A DNA stretch of 64,000 nt, taken from positions 43,902 through 107,901 of the forward strand of contig CAIXGS010000048.1 in NCBI GenBank assembly GCA_903919125.1, read 5' to 3'. The notes under the pieces are model-generated. The model was not told the origin of the DNA. It saw nothing but the letters and a program-made list of their open reading frames with translations, and searched no databases. The stretch comes from an uncultured Spartobacteria bacterium (GTDB taxonomy: Bacteria > Verrucomicrobiota > Verrucomicrobiia > Chthoniobacterales > Chthoniobacteraceae). Shown here piece by piece: positions 1 through 7,569 of this stretch. A program made the translations under genes and the position numbers. The stretch's first letter is position 1. Each line of letters starts with the position of its first letter.

Positions 1-35
1 GATAAAATTGGATGGGCGATTCGACACAGGTTCCG

Positions 36-974
36 TTAATGCATTTCTACCGAGCAGCTTCCCAAGCCGCCGCGGTAATAATTGAATTTCACGTTCGGAT
101 GATCTGCCAGTAGCGACATGGGGACTGCGGAGTCCGCGATGCCCTTGGAAATCATCAGTGCCGTAAGGCGCTGCCCCAGAGGGTTGTCGTGCATCCCTGC
201 GTGCCAGATGCTCACTTTTTCCGCTTTCCATGTTTCCCGCGGCCCCACAGTGATCGCCTTTCGCGGAACCATGGTGATGTTCCCGCCGCCGGAGGTGCGC
301 GCGTTTTGTCCCAGCGTCACCGGATGGAGATCCACGATGCGGGTTGCGAGTTCGCGGTATTCAGCGGCACTCGGAGGCTCGTTTTTCCATTTGCCTTCGC
401 GCTTGAGAGGATCGTTAAACGCCCAATGTTTGATTTCTCCCTGTCCTCCCTGCATGACGGCGCAGCGCACGCCGGAGTCCCATGTCTTTTGAAAACCAGC
501 CACATCGGCCTTTGGAAAATGGAGGTTGGCCTCGGGCATCTCGAGGTTTTTATGGATGCGATTAAAGCACAGTTCACGATCGGCTTTTTCAAAGGAGAGC
601 GGGTGAGTCGGCGCCACTTCGGTTTGTGTGGTTTCATCGAACCATTCATCCATGCCCCAGAAGTGAGCGTGTTGGAGGCTTAGTCCGAGTTCGTTGACCA
701 GTCTGGCTACTAGGGGAAGTTGTTCGGTCGGGCCGATGGGGCCGCAGATTCCCACTGGGTTGTCGGCGGTGGCTTGGCGCCAAGCGGCGATATATTCGAG
801 GGCTTCTGCGAGGTAAAAATCCTGCAGCGTATCGTAGAGGGCAACCTCAAAACCGGGGCGGGAAAGCTGTAGCAGATCGCGTTCGGTGAGCGCGGCTGCG
901 TCGTTAATGAGGTCGGATTCAAGCGTGGTGTAATCCCACCAATCGGCGGCGATGTAACTGGTTTTGCGTGGCAT
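36..974 (-). CDS. Divergent glucosamine-6-phosphate deaminase/isomerase-like protein
   Basis: 312-residue cytoplasmic protein of the NagB/sugar-phosphate isomerase superfamily. NagB converts glucosamine 6-phosphate to fructose 6-phosphate and ammonia. Landmarks of the fold are visible: a GPIGPT phosphate-loop equivalent at 78-83, GMDE at 107-110 (E. coli Asp72 equivalent at 109) and [11 protein letters not shown] at 179-189, where E. coli NagB reads GNDGHIAFNEP. His183 is kept, but the Asp141 position is Ile181 and Glu148 is Asp188, so ordinary deaminase activity is doubtful. It is about 45 residues longer than classical NagB. The ATG at 974 was chosen because the open frame upstream runs into the permease gene and looks unlike protein. 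It is the last gene seen in a six-gene minus-strand run, 53 nt after the permease; the run may continue beyond the left edge. The family call is solid; the substrate is inferred. Confidence 0.8.
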   Translation of the reverse strand: MPRKTSYIAADWWDYTTLESDLINDAAALTERDLLQLSRPGFEVALYDTLQDFYLAEALEYIAAWRQATADNPVGICGPIGPTEQLPLVARLVNELGLSLQHAHFWGMDEWFDETTQTEVAPTHPLSFEKADRELCFNRIHKNLEMPEANLHFPKADVAGFQKTWDSGVRCAVMQGGQGEIKHWAFNDPLKREGKWKNEPPSAAEYRELATRIVDLHPVTLGQNARTSGGGNITMVPRKAITVGPRETWKAEKVSIWHAGMHDNPLGQRLTALMISKGIADSAVPMSLLADHPNVKFNYYRGGLGSCSVEMH

Positions 975-1027
975 ATAAAATGTCTTAAGATTGATAGTTG
1001 CAACGTGCGGCTGTCGTGGGGAGTTGG

Positions 1028-2233
1028 TTAGCTCGAGGGACTTCCTTCGTGTTTGTCTTCGCGGTAGAAAATGGCGAAAACAACAGCGAGAACGGCCCCC
1101 ATCACGGCGGGAATCAGCCATATCGATTGCCAGGAATGGCTGCCCGCTTCGGTGTAATGTTGGGCCGCAACTCCCGAAAGCCACGATCCCACAAACATGC
1201 CGGCCCCCAGCGTGACAATCGCGTGCAATCCCTGGGCGGCACCTCGGATATCCTCGCCTGCGTACTTATCCACGAGCATCCGTCCCATGACGAAGATGAA
1301 GTCGTAGCACATGCCGTGCAGCAGAATGCCGGTGAAAAGCATCCAGATGGCGGAAGGGTTTTGATGAAACACAGCAAAGAGCCCGAAGCGGACGGCCCAC
1401 GCGCTGATCCCCAGCAAAAGAATTCCCTTGGAACCGACACGGCTTAGAAACGCGGGTAAAAGTAGCAGGAAGACCACGTCTGAAACCTGGCCCAAAGTCA
1501 TTTTTGCCGCGGCATTTGGAATGTGCATCTCGTTCATAAACACATTCATCCAGCTGAAATAGAAACTCAGCGGCACGCAGATCAAAAAGGAACAGAGCAT
1601 GAATGTGGCAAACGCTCTGTTGCGCAAAAGCTTGAGGGCGTCGAATCCCAGAAGAGTCCCCAGAGAAATTGGCGCCCCAGTTCCCTTAGGCGGCGTGTGC
1701 GGCAGAGTGAGTGAATAGACCCCCATGATCAAAGCGGCGCCGGACGCTAGCCGGAACATGCCGGCGTTGTCCTCCAGCTTAAACCAACTCACCGCGAGGC
1801 CCGATGCGATCCAACCGACGCTAGCCATGACCATGACCAGAGGGAATTCCTTGGCGGGGTTTTTGGAGTGATGCAAGGCGAGCGTGTTCGTCAGTCCGTG
1901 GCAGGCCATGTAGGTGATCGTGTAGGCCAGCAGCACGGGATAGAACTGTTGGAATTCCTTCAGTGTCGAAATCCAGTAAAGCAGCCCAGCACCAACAAGA
2001 TGCAGACACGCGAGAAGACGTTGCGTAGCAAAAAAACGATCGGCGATAATCCCCACGATGAAAGGAGACACCATGGCGCCAACCGCAGTGCTTCCATAAG
2101 CCAAGCCCACCTGGCCTCCCAAAAAGCCCAGCTTTGCCGTGGTGTAAGTTCCCATGGTCACGTACCACGCCCCCCACACAAAGTAGTGCAGAAAGACCAT
2201 GACCCAAAGGCGGCTAAGGAGAATGAAATTCAT
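1028..2233 (-). CDS. MFS permease, nucleoside/sugar:H+ symporter (NupG-like) type
   Basis: 401-residue inner-membrane protein with about 12 hydrophobic segments. The N-terminus [17 protein letters not shown] is typical of the NupG/XapB-like branch of the major facilitator superfamily. The loop after helix 2 ([14 protein letters not shown]) matches the MFS A-motif position. Family members import nucleosides or small sugars with protons. In this operon a sugar or amino-sugar derivative made available by the secreted upstream enzymes is the more likely cargo, but this is inference. The ATG at 2233 is preceded by a C/T-rich stretch rather than a Shine-Dalgarno sequence. It sits 34 nt after the PIG-L deacetylase gene and 53 nt before the NagB-like gene, consistent with co-transcription. 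Confidence 0.82.
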   Translation of the reverse strand: MNFILLSRLWVMVFLHYFVWGAWYVTMGTYTTAKLGFLGGQVGLAYGSTAVGAMVSPFIVGIIADRFFATQRLLACLHLVGAGLLYWISTLKEFQQFYPVLLAYTITYMACHGLTNTLALHHSKNPAKEFPLVMVMASVGWIASGLAVSWFKLEDNAGMFRLASGAALIMGVYSLTLPHTPPKGTGAPISLGTLLGFDALKLLRNRAFATFMLCSFLICVPLSFYFSWMNVFMNEMHIPNAAAKMTLGQVSDVVFLLLLPAFLSRVGSKGILLLGISAWAVRFGLFAVFHQNPSAIWMLFTGILLHGMCYDFIFVMGRMLVDKYAGEDIRGAAQGLHAIVTLGAGMFVGSWLSGVAAQHYTEAGSHSWQSIWLIPAVMGAVLAVVFAIFYREDKHEGSPSS

Positions 2234-2267
2234 AGGGAGGGGTGGGGATTAATTTTTTGGAGAAAAA

Positions 2268-3080
2268 CTAACGGGGGACTAGCAGGGCTGATTCGTAAGA
2301 CTCATCGATGGCGCAGTCCGCCTCCAAGGCCTCGCGGAGTGGATCAATGTCTTTGGCGCTAAAACCCAAATGCAGGTGGCGCCGCCAACCTTCCGCGTGC
2401 TCAAACTGTCCGGAGAGTCGCCCCACCGCGCGGGAGAGATCATCCATACTGGACAGGTAGGAATCCATTCCCTGACTGGCGTCCAGCCAGTGTTTCTGAC
2501 TGACATGCAGCGCAAGCGCCTCGCGTTTGCCCGCGTGAACCGCCGTCGTATTTACGTAAAGCCCAGCCCGGATTTTCTGCCGCAACGGGTCGCTCAGGCC
2601 ATGCGGCATCGCATGATACACGGTGACGTCATCCGTAAACGAGGCACGGGACGGTTCGGTTTGAAAGTTTGGAATCCCGTGTGCAAACGCCGCCGTAACC
2701 GCAAGTCGCGAGGCGTTCATGTGATCCTCCATGTAGTCTTGTGGAGAATGGGTTAGTACAATGCTCGGCCGCGTCTCGCGCACAATCGCAGCGACTTTTT
2801 TGAGCATCTCGGGGCCGTAGAAAAGCTCCAAGTCATCTGCAATGGGAGGATAAAAGCTCGCCCCCAGAGTGCGTGCGGCTGCTTGCGCTTCTTTGAGTCG
2901 GGTTTCGGCCGTGGTGAGGGCGTCCATCTGAACAGAGCCGCCGTTTCCCGAGCAGAGGTTCAGATAGTGCAGCTCCCAGCCGCGCAGGCCCAGCTGAAGA
3001 AGGGTGCCCGCTGCGACGAATTCGATGTCGTCGGGATGGGCGAATATTGCCAGAGCAGATTTGCGGGATGGGCTGGCCAT
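2268..3080 (-). CDS. PIG-L/LmbE-family zinc-dependent N-deacetylase
   Basis: 270-residue member of the PIG-L (LmbE) family, which removes the N-acetyl group from GlcNAc-containing substrates using zinc. The metal and catalytic motif AHPDD lies at 14-18, and the second motif HSPQDYMEDH at 111-120 supplies another His and acidic residues. No signal peptide is evident, so action is probably cytoplasmic. The ATG at 3080 is preferred over an in-frame TTG at 3104 because homologues begin shortly before the AHPDD strand. It lies 46 nt downstream of the DUF1080 gene and 34 nt upstream of the permease gene. With a NagB-like protein in the same operon, deacetylation of an N-acetylated sugar is a reasonable prediction, not a demonstrated one. 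Confidence 0.85.
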   Translation of the reverse strand: MASPSRKSALAIFAHPDDIEFVAAGTLLQLGLRGWELHYLNLCSGNGGSVQMDALTTAETRLKEAQAAARTLGASFYPPIADDLELFYGPEMLKKVAAIVRETRPSIVLTHSPQDYMEDHMNASRLAVTAAFAHGIPNFQTEPSRASFTDDVTVYHAMPHGLSDPLRQKIRAGLYVNTTAVHAGKREALALHVSQKHWLDASQGMDSYLSSMDDLSRAVGRLSGQFEHAEGWRRHLHLGFSAKDIDPLREALEADCAIDESYESALLVPR

Positions 3081-3126
3081 AAAAAGGGAATTGGACTTTG
3101 CCAAACTGGAGTCAGCAAATTGGCAA

Positions 3127-3819
3127 TCACAGTGGGGTCACAAGCAGGCTGCGAAACGCGACGGGGCCGTGATCCCCTTGTATAAGAAGCGGCCCCAGAG
3201 GTGCCTCGTCATTGAATTTGCTCGCGCGTGTCGGACCGGAGCACTCGACATTCTCGTGAATCAGTTCTCCGTTGTGCAGGACTTTAACGAAGGTCGCGTT
3301 AGAAACCTTTTTCCCATTGAAATCAAAGCGCGGCGCCTTGAAAGTGACGTCAAAGGATTGCCACTCTCCGGGCGGCTTACTCGCGTTTAAGCGCGGGGCT
3401 TTTCCCTCAAAACCAGCATTGTCTTTCCACCGTTGGTAAATCGCACCGCAATCGTGCGTACCGATCTCCGCCTTGCCGTAGCTGTCTAAAATCTGCACCT
3501 CGTATCTGCCCATGAAATAAACTCCGCTGTTGGAATCCTTCGGGACGCAAAACTCCACGTGCACCTGACAATCCCCGAACTCCTGCACGCTCATGATATT
3601 GACGCTTTTTCCGGCTGCACATCCCAGCGTCAGTCCCATTCCAGCGGTTACCGAAAACGACTTCGGGGCGTCGGGATTCAGTGCGAGAGAGCCTACGATG
3701 GACCACGGGGACGTAGGCTCCCGCCAACTCTGCAAATCCTGTCCGTTAAAAAGTTGGAGGTCGCCTGCAAATCCGAGACTGGTGGAAAAGAGAACACCAA
3801 AGAGAATAAATAGTTTCAT
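3127..3819 (-). CDS. Secreted DUF1080 protein (3-keto-glycoside hydrolase-like)
   Basis: 230-residue protein with an N-terminal signal peptide (MKLFILFGVLFSTSLGFAGD) followed by a DUF1080 domain, a concanavalin-like jelly roll. Diagnostic stretches are LFNGQDLQSW directly after the signal, GVYFMGRYEVQILDS in the middle and GPLLIQGDHGPVAFRS at the end. Some DUF1080 proteins hydrolyse 3-keto-glycosides and are often found beside Gfo/Idh/MocA oxidoreductases, exactly as here (67 nt downstream of one). The ATG at 3819 begins the signal peptide; the longer open frame has no protein-like features. A pyrimidine-rich tract precedes the ATG in place of a Shine-Dalgarno sequence. The domain call is firm; the 3-keto substrate is inference from family and context. 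Confidence 0.85.
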   Translation of the reverse strand: MKLFILFGVLFSTSLGFAGDLQLFNGQDLQSWREPTSPWSIVGSLALNPDAPKSFSVTAGMGLTLGCAAGKSVNIMSVQEFGDCQVHVEFCVPKDSNSGVYFMGRYEVQILDSYGKAEIGTHDCGAIYQRWKDNAGFEGKAPRLNASKPPGEWQSFDVTFKAPRFDFNGKKVSNATFVKVLHNGELIHENVECSGPTRASKFNDEAPLGPLLIQGDHGPVAFRSLLVTPL

Positions 3820-3886
3820 GGAGGAAAGAAGATGAGAAAAAAATGGGTCGGCATGCTTGCTGACCCTACGAGGAGTCAAAAGACGT

Positions 3887-4915
3887 TTATGCCAAATGCA
3901 CGGGCGCTCCGCCTTGAGCGGCGCTTTGGTCCGCCGCAAAGATGACTTCAAAGGTTCGAAGGGCATCTTTGAAACTGGTGAGAGGCATGTGTTGGCCCGC
4001 TTCCAAGGCGCCGAAAAACGCTTCGAACTGCGACTGATAAGGGTGGTCGTTTACGTCGCCGGAATCCGCCAGTTGAACCGCAAGTTGACTCCAGCGTCCC
4101 TTATCGGACTTCAGCTTTTGAGAGTGGAACTTATCGTCAAGAAGACTCCCCTGACTGCCAACAAGGTGGGTATGAAAGTAATACGGCTGGAAACAATCCA
4201 CAACGGCAGCGCACTTCCCGACGGCCCCATTCTTAAACTTCAAAAGCGTCACCGAGGAGGTGTCGTATTCATAGGGCGCAAAAACGTCGCTCTTGGACTT
4301 CGTACTCATGCTCGTGACGCTCTCGACTTCACCGCCCATGCACAACAACAGAGCATCGAGTGCGTGGCATCCGGCTGAGAGCAGGGCGCTGCCACCTTCC
4401 TTTTTTCCCGTGTTCCAACGGAACTGGCCGTACCATGGTCCAATACCATGATAATAATCAACTTCCGCGTAGTGGAGTTCCCCCAGCAGGCCTTGCTCGA
4501 TCAAGGCGCGGGTCGCGATCATTTGCCCGGAGAAGCGCAATTCAAAGCACACGCATCCCTTGACTCCGTTCGCGTCTGCAGCGGCGACGATCGCCCTGAC
4601 CTCCTCCAGCGAATTGGCCATCGGCTTTTCTAGAATGATGTGTTTTTTGGCTTTAGCCGCGGCGATTGCTTGCTGACAGTGCAGGCTGGGGTAGCCGGTG
4701 ATGTCAACGATGTGAATATCGGGGTCGGCGAGAAAAGCGTCGAAATCTTGGTACGCTTTGATGTTGCCTCCATGTTGTGCGCTCAGTTGCGAACTCTCCA
4801 GTGGCCGTGACGAATACACGGCGCTGACCTGAGCCTGCTGTGTCGCGTTGATTGCTTCGATATGGGCTCTCGCAGCCCAGCCATAACCGATAATTCCAAC
4901 ATTGAATTTCTTCAT
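3887..4915 (-). CDS. Gfo/Idh/MocA family NAD(P)-dependent oxidoreductase
   Basis: 342-residue sugar oxidoreductase. The Rossmann dinucleotide motif GIIGYGWAARAH occupies residues 7-18, the hallmark EKPMAN is at 96-101, and the C-terminal Gfo/Idh/MocA alpha/beta domain contains GGSALLSAGCHALDAL near 183, with the conserved His. No export signal is present, so it acts in the cytoplasm. Such enzymes oxidise or reduce hydroxyls of sugars and cyclitols, and several generate or consume 3-keto sugars. It lies 61 nt after the Tat-exported paralogue and 67 nt before the DUF1080 gene. This gives an oxidoreductase pair plus a keto-glycoside hydrolase candidate. Substrate unknown. Confidence 0.9.
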   Translation of the reverse strand: MKKFNVGIIGYGWAARAHIEAINATQQAQVSAVYSSRPLESSQLSAQHGGNIKAYQDFDAFLADPDIHIVDITGYPSLHCQQAIAAAKAKKHIILEKPMANSLEEVRAIVAAADANGVKGCVCFELRFSGQMIATRALIEQGLLGELHYAEVDYYHGIGPWYGQFRWNTGKKEGGSALLSAGCHALDALLLCMGGEVESVTSMSTKSKSDVFAPYEYDTSSVTLLKFKNGAVGKCAAVVDCFQPYYFHTHLVGSQGSLLDDKFHSQKLKSDKGRWSQLAVQLADSGDVNDHPYQSQFEAFFGALEAGQHMPLTSFKDALRTFEVIFAADQSAAQGGAPVHLA

Positions 4916-4976
4916 AGGTCTAAAGTGTTTGATATGACGCGGTAAAAAACATCAACGTTGTTTTTTGGGCACACGT

Positions 4977-6275
4977 CTAGATCAACTTTGTCCGGCCTGG
5001 TGACGCCATGGCTGCCACGGGTAATTCCATGTCCCACTTTAGGTTCTGTGGGAAAATATTTTCCTGAGATTTGAGCATATGCTCCCAGGTCACCTCAAGA
5101 CCGGTATATGCGGCCATGCGTCCCATGATCCCAGCTAGGGTACTTTGGCACATCCATTCCCCATCATTCATGGCCGCTCCGCTCCGTATGGAATCATATA
5201 GATCCTTATGTTCTTGAAGGTACATCCCAAGGTGCTTGCCTTCGGCTTTCCAAGGATTTGGTCCGGTAATCTGTGCCAGGCTCCACTTGCTGGTAGCGAT
5301 TCCAGTGGCTCCGGTGATGTAGTCGCTATTGTCGTTGAAGCATCCGCTAATCTGGCGCTGCGCCATGACCCCGCGCACTCCGTTGGCCCATTCGAAATTC
5401 ACTTCAATGTGATCGAAAGTGTTTCCGCCGGGATTTGGATTCTGTCGACCGCCCGTCGCCGTGCATCGGAGCGGCGGTTTGTCTTCCATGGCCCAGAGCA
5501 TTTTATCGACGCTGTGAACGGCTTGTTCTACAAACCCGTCGCCGGAGAGCCAGGTGAAATTGTACCAGTTCCGCAGCTGCCATTCGAGGTCCGTAACTCC
5601 CTCTTTGCGAGTCTCAAGAGCCGGCATGGGCTTCACGGAACCGCCTAAATAAGTGTGATAGAGTCCACGCACCTCTCCAATCGCGCCGGAGTGGATTCGC
5701 CCAAAAAGATCCCTCCGAGCTGCGTCAAAACGCCAGCAAAAACCGGCGGTGACACTAAGCTTCTTTTCCTTGGCTCGGCGCGCAGCCTCGATGACGGCAC
5801 GCACTCCGACTGCATCGGTTGCCATCGGTTTTTCGCAAAAGATATGTTTCCCCGCCTCGACTGCGGCAGCGAAGTGCAGAGGCCGGAACCCTGGAGGCGT
5901 GGCCAGCAGCACGCAATCGATGTCGGAAGCAAGAACCTGCTTGTAGGCGTCCAGGCCGGTGAATTGGCGTTCTTTGGGAACGTCCACGCGCTCTGGAGTG
6001 CCCGCGTATTTGGCGGTCAGCCCGCTGACTGCAGTTTCCACTTTTTCGCCAAAGACATCGCCCACAGCCACCAGTTGAACGTTGGGGTCAACGGTGAGTG
6101 CATCATTGGCAGCACCTGTTCCGCGGCCTCCACAGCCGACTAAGCCAATGCGTATACGATCTTTTTTATTCTGGGCGTGCAGGATGGAGGGGAACGCCAT
6201 CGCGCCGGCAGCGAGAGATGAAGCGCGCAGAAAATTGCGGCGTGTTAGATCAAGTTGGGATTGGATGGAATTCAT
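4977..6275 (-). CDS. Tat-exported Gfo/Idh/MocA family oxidoreductase
   Basis: 432-residue oxidoreductase that starts with a twin-arginine signal: TRRNFLRASSLAAGAM at residues 11-26 followed by a cleavage-like FPSILHAQ. Export of a folded, cofactor-loaded enzyme to the periplasm is therefore expected. The Rossmann motif GLVGCGGRGTG follows at about 45-55, and EKPMATD marks the Gfo/Idh/MocA family. The C-terminal domain carries GFVEQAVHSVDKMLWAM with the family His. It is the first gene of the minus-strand sugar operon and is read away from the AraC-type regulator across a 77-nt gap. A periplasmic oxidoreductase feeding a secreted DUF1080 hydrolase would fit a 3-keto route for glycoside cleavage; that link is inferred. 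Confidence 0.9.
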   Translation of the reverse strand: MNSIQSQLDLTRRNFLRASSLAAGAMAFPSILHAQNKKDRIRIGLVGCGGRGTGAANDALTVDPNVQLVAVGDVFGEKVETAVSGLTAKYAGTPERVDVPKERQFTGLDAYKQVLASDIDCVLLATPPGFRPLHFAAAVEAGKHIFCEKPMATDAVGVRAVIEAARRAKEKKLSVTAGFCWRFDAARRDLFGRIHSGAIGEVRGLYHTYLGGSVKPMPALETRKEGVTDLEWQLRNWYNFTWLSGDGFVEQAVHSVDKMLWAMEDKPPLRCTATGGRQNPNPGGNTFDHIEVNFEWANGVRGVMAQRQISGCFNDNSDYITGATGIATSKWSLAQITGPNPWKAEGKHLGMYLQEHKDLYDSIRSGAAMNDGEWMCQSTLAGIMGRMAAYTGLEVTWEHMLKSQENIFPQNLKWDMELPVAAMASPGRTKLI

Positions 6276-6352
6276 GAGGGAAGAGGTGGGCGAGGTTCGT
6301 TTAGATCACATTTTGATTCGTGCGTGGTGCCGAGTTCTGATACTTTTATGAC
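6276..6352. promoter_or_regulatory. Divergent intergenic region between sugar operon and AraC regulator
   Basis: 77-nt gap between the start codons of the Tat-exported oxidoreductase (minus) and the AraC-type regulator (plus). It must carry at least part of both promoters and is the natural place for the regulator's operator. I could not identify a convincing -35/-10 pair or a clean inverted or direct repeat. The regulator's ATG directly follows ACTTTTATGAC, and the oxidoreductase ATG follows a CACCTCTTCCCTC tract. Confidence 0.4.
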
Positions 6353-7222
6353 ATGAGCCGTCGTGCGATTCGCGAACAGATCCCGTGGAGCGCAGAACAG
6401 GCTGTTTTCTGTGAACACATTCAGGGAGATGATTATGGAACACCGTGGCATTTCCATCCCGAGATTGAATTCGCTCTGGTTCGAAAAAATGCTGGGTACC
6501 GTGTTGTCGGCGATCATGTGACAAACCTGCAGGCTGGGGACCTTGTGCTTATCGGAAGTGGATTGCCCCACGTATTTTACCATGATAAAGACACTGGGTC
6601 TGCGGACGCTCTAATCATTCAGTTTAACGCCAATTTTGCCGGTGAATCTCTCTTTCAACACCCTGATTTTCAGCCTATTCAACGCCTGTTTAAGAGGGCG
6701 GCCCGCGGTTTGAAAATCGTGGGCGCCCTTCGCGTGGAGACCGCGCAGCAATTGGAAACGCTTCCGTCCTTAGGGCCGTTGCGACGGATTGCAAAGCTGC
6801 TTGAGGTTTTAGACAACTTGGCTGCGGCAAAGGGGCTTGTTCCGTTATGCGCCCCCGGTTACGTCGCGCCCATTGATTTACGGGACCAAGACAGAGTTGG
6901 GCGTGTCATGCAGTTCATCCACGCCCGGATCAGAAAAACGATCAAGCGAAGTGAAGTCGCCGAGGTGGCAGCCCTCAGTGAAGGGGCTTTCAGTCGATTT
7001 TTTCGTAAATGTACGGGGCGGACATTGCCAACGTACTTGAATGAGATTCGTCTTGGGCGCGCGGCGCGTTTGCTGCTGGATACCGACCTCAGGGTCTCGG
7101 ATGTGGCTTCAGAATCCGGCTTTACCAACTTATCCAACTTCAACCGGCGTTTTTTCGCTTGGAAACAGATGACGCCTGTCGTGTTCCGCGGAAAGGTTGA
7201 GGGCGCTCAGCGGGAAGGATGA
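6353..7222 (+). CDS. AraC-family transcriptional regulator with N-terminal cupin
   Basis: 289-residue transcription factor. The N-terminal cupin/sugar-binding domain contains WHFHPEIEF (32-40) with its His/Glu cluster and LQAGDLVLIGSGLPHVF, typical of AraC-type arabinose-binding-like domains. The C-terminal ~105 residues form the double helix-turn-helix: SEVAEVAALSEGAFSRFFRK followed by RVSDVASESGFTNLSNFNRR, both close to the AraC consensus. It is divergent from the 36-6275 sugar operon and is very likely its local, ligand-responsive regulator (inference from position). The ATG at 6353 is preferred; an ATG at 6348 is closed immediately by a stop. Confidence 0.9.
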   Translation: MSRRAIREQIPWSAEQAVFCEHIQGDDYGTPWHFHPEIEFALVRKNAGYRVVGDHVTNLQAGDLVLIGSGLPHVFYHDKDTGSADALIIQFNANFAGESLFQHPDFQPIQRLFKRAARGLKIVGALRVETAQQLETLPSLGPLRRIAKLLEVLDNLAAAKGLVPLCAPGYVAPIDLRDQDRVGRVMQFIHARIRKTIKRSEVAEVAALSEGAFSRFFRKCTGRTLPTYLNEIRLGRAARLLLDTDLRVSDVASESGFTNLSNFNRRFFAWKQMTPVVFRGKVEGAQREG

Positions 7223-7569
7223 AGTGCCTTTAGTCCAGCGTAAAAAATTGCCGCCCAAGGTCTGTATCGAGCTGGGTTAAAATCGTCCGCAGAGAGGGGG
7301 GGCGAGAATACGCCTTAATTCCTGTGGACGATCGCCAGCAAAGAGCGCGAGAAAGCGTCATCCCCGCGGGAGCAGCATCTTAATTGTTATAATGGCCCAG
7401 CATTAATAGGAGGTGCGCTTTCGTTGGAAATGAGTCACTCACTCAAAACCACTGGGTAGTGTTTGCGAGCCATTCGCAAAAAGGATCTTGGGCATCAACC
7501 CACAATCCGGCAGATTTTGCCTCGTTGCTTCGCTTGCCTCGCATTGCGTCGGGCGTTCATTCTGAGAAG
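7223..7569. other. Intergenic region upstream of gcvP
   Basis: 347 nt with no gene. It holds a good TATAAT box at 7388-7393, an AGGAGG at 7408-7413 and a very short open frame ending at 7459 (see separate entries). I looked for the paired aptamer consensus of a glycine riboswitch and did not see it. No tRNA or clear terminator hairpin for the upstream araC-type gene was found. Confidence 0.5.
7388..7413 (+). promoter_or_regulatory. Candidate -10 box and strong Shine-Dalgarno upstream of gcvP
   Basis: TATAAT at 7388-7393 matches the sigma-70 -10 consensus, but no TTGACA-like -35 lies 16-18 nt upstream. AGGAGG at 7408-7413 is a perfect Shine-Dalgarno match, unusual in this window. It is placed 10 nt before TTG 7424 and 16 nt before ATG 7430, both opening a tiny frame (MSHSLKTTG from the ATG) whose TAG overlaps GTG 7459 of the extended gcvP frame. 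The element may drive leader translation or be coincidental. Confidence 0.3.

Noticed and set aside
7223..7569. Glycine riboswitch upstream of gcvP
   Set aside because: Expected by function, but neither of the paired aptamer consensus segments could be found.
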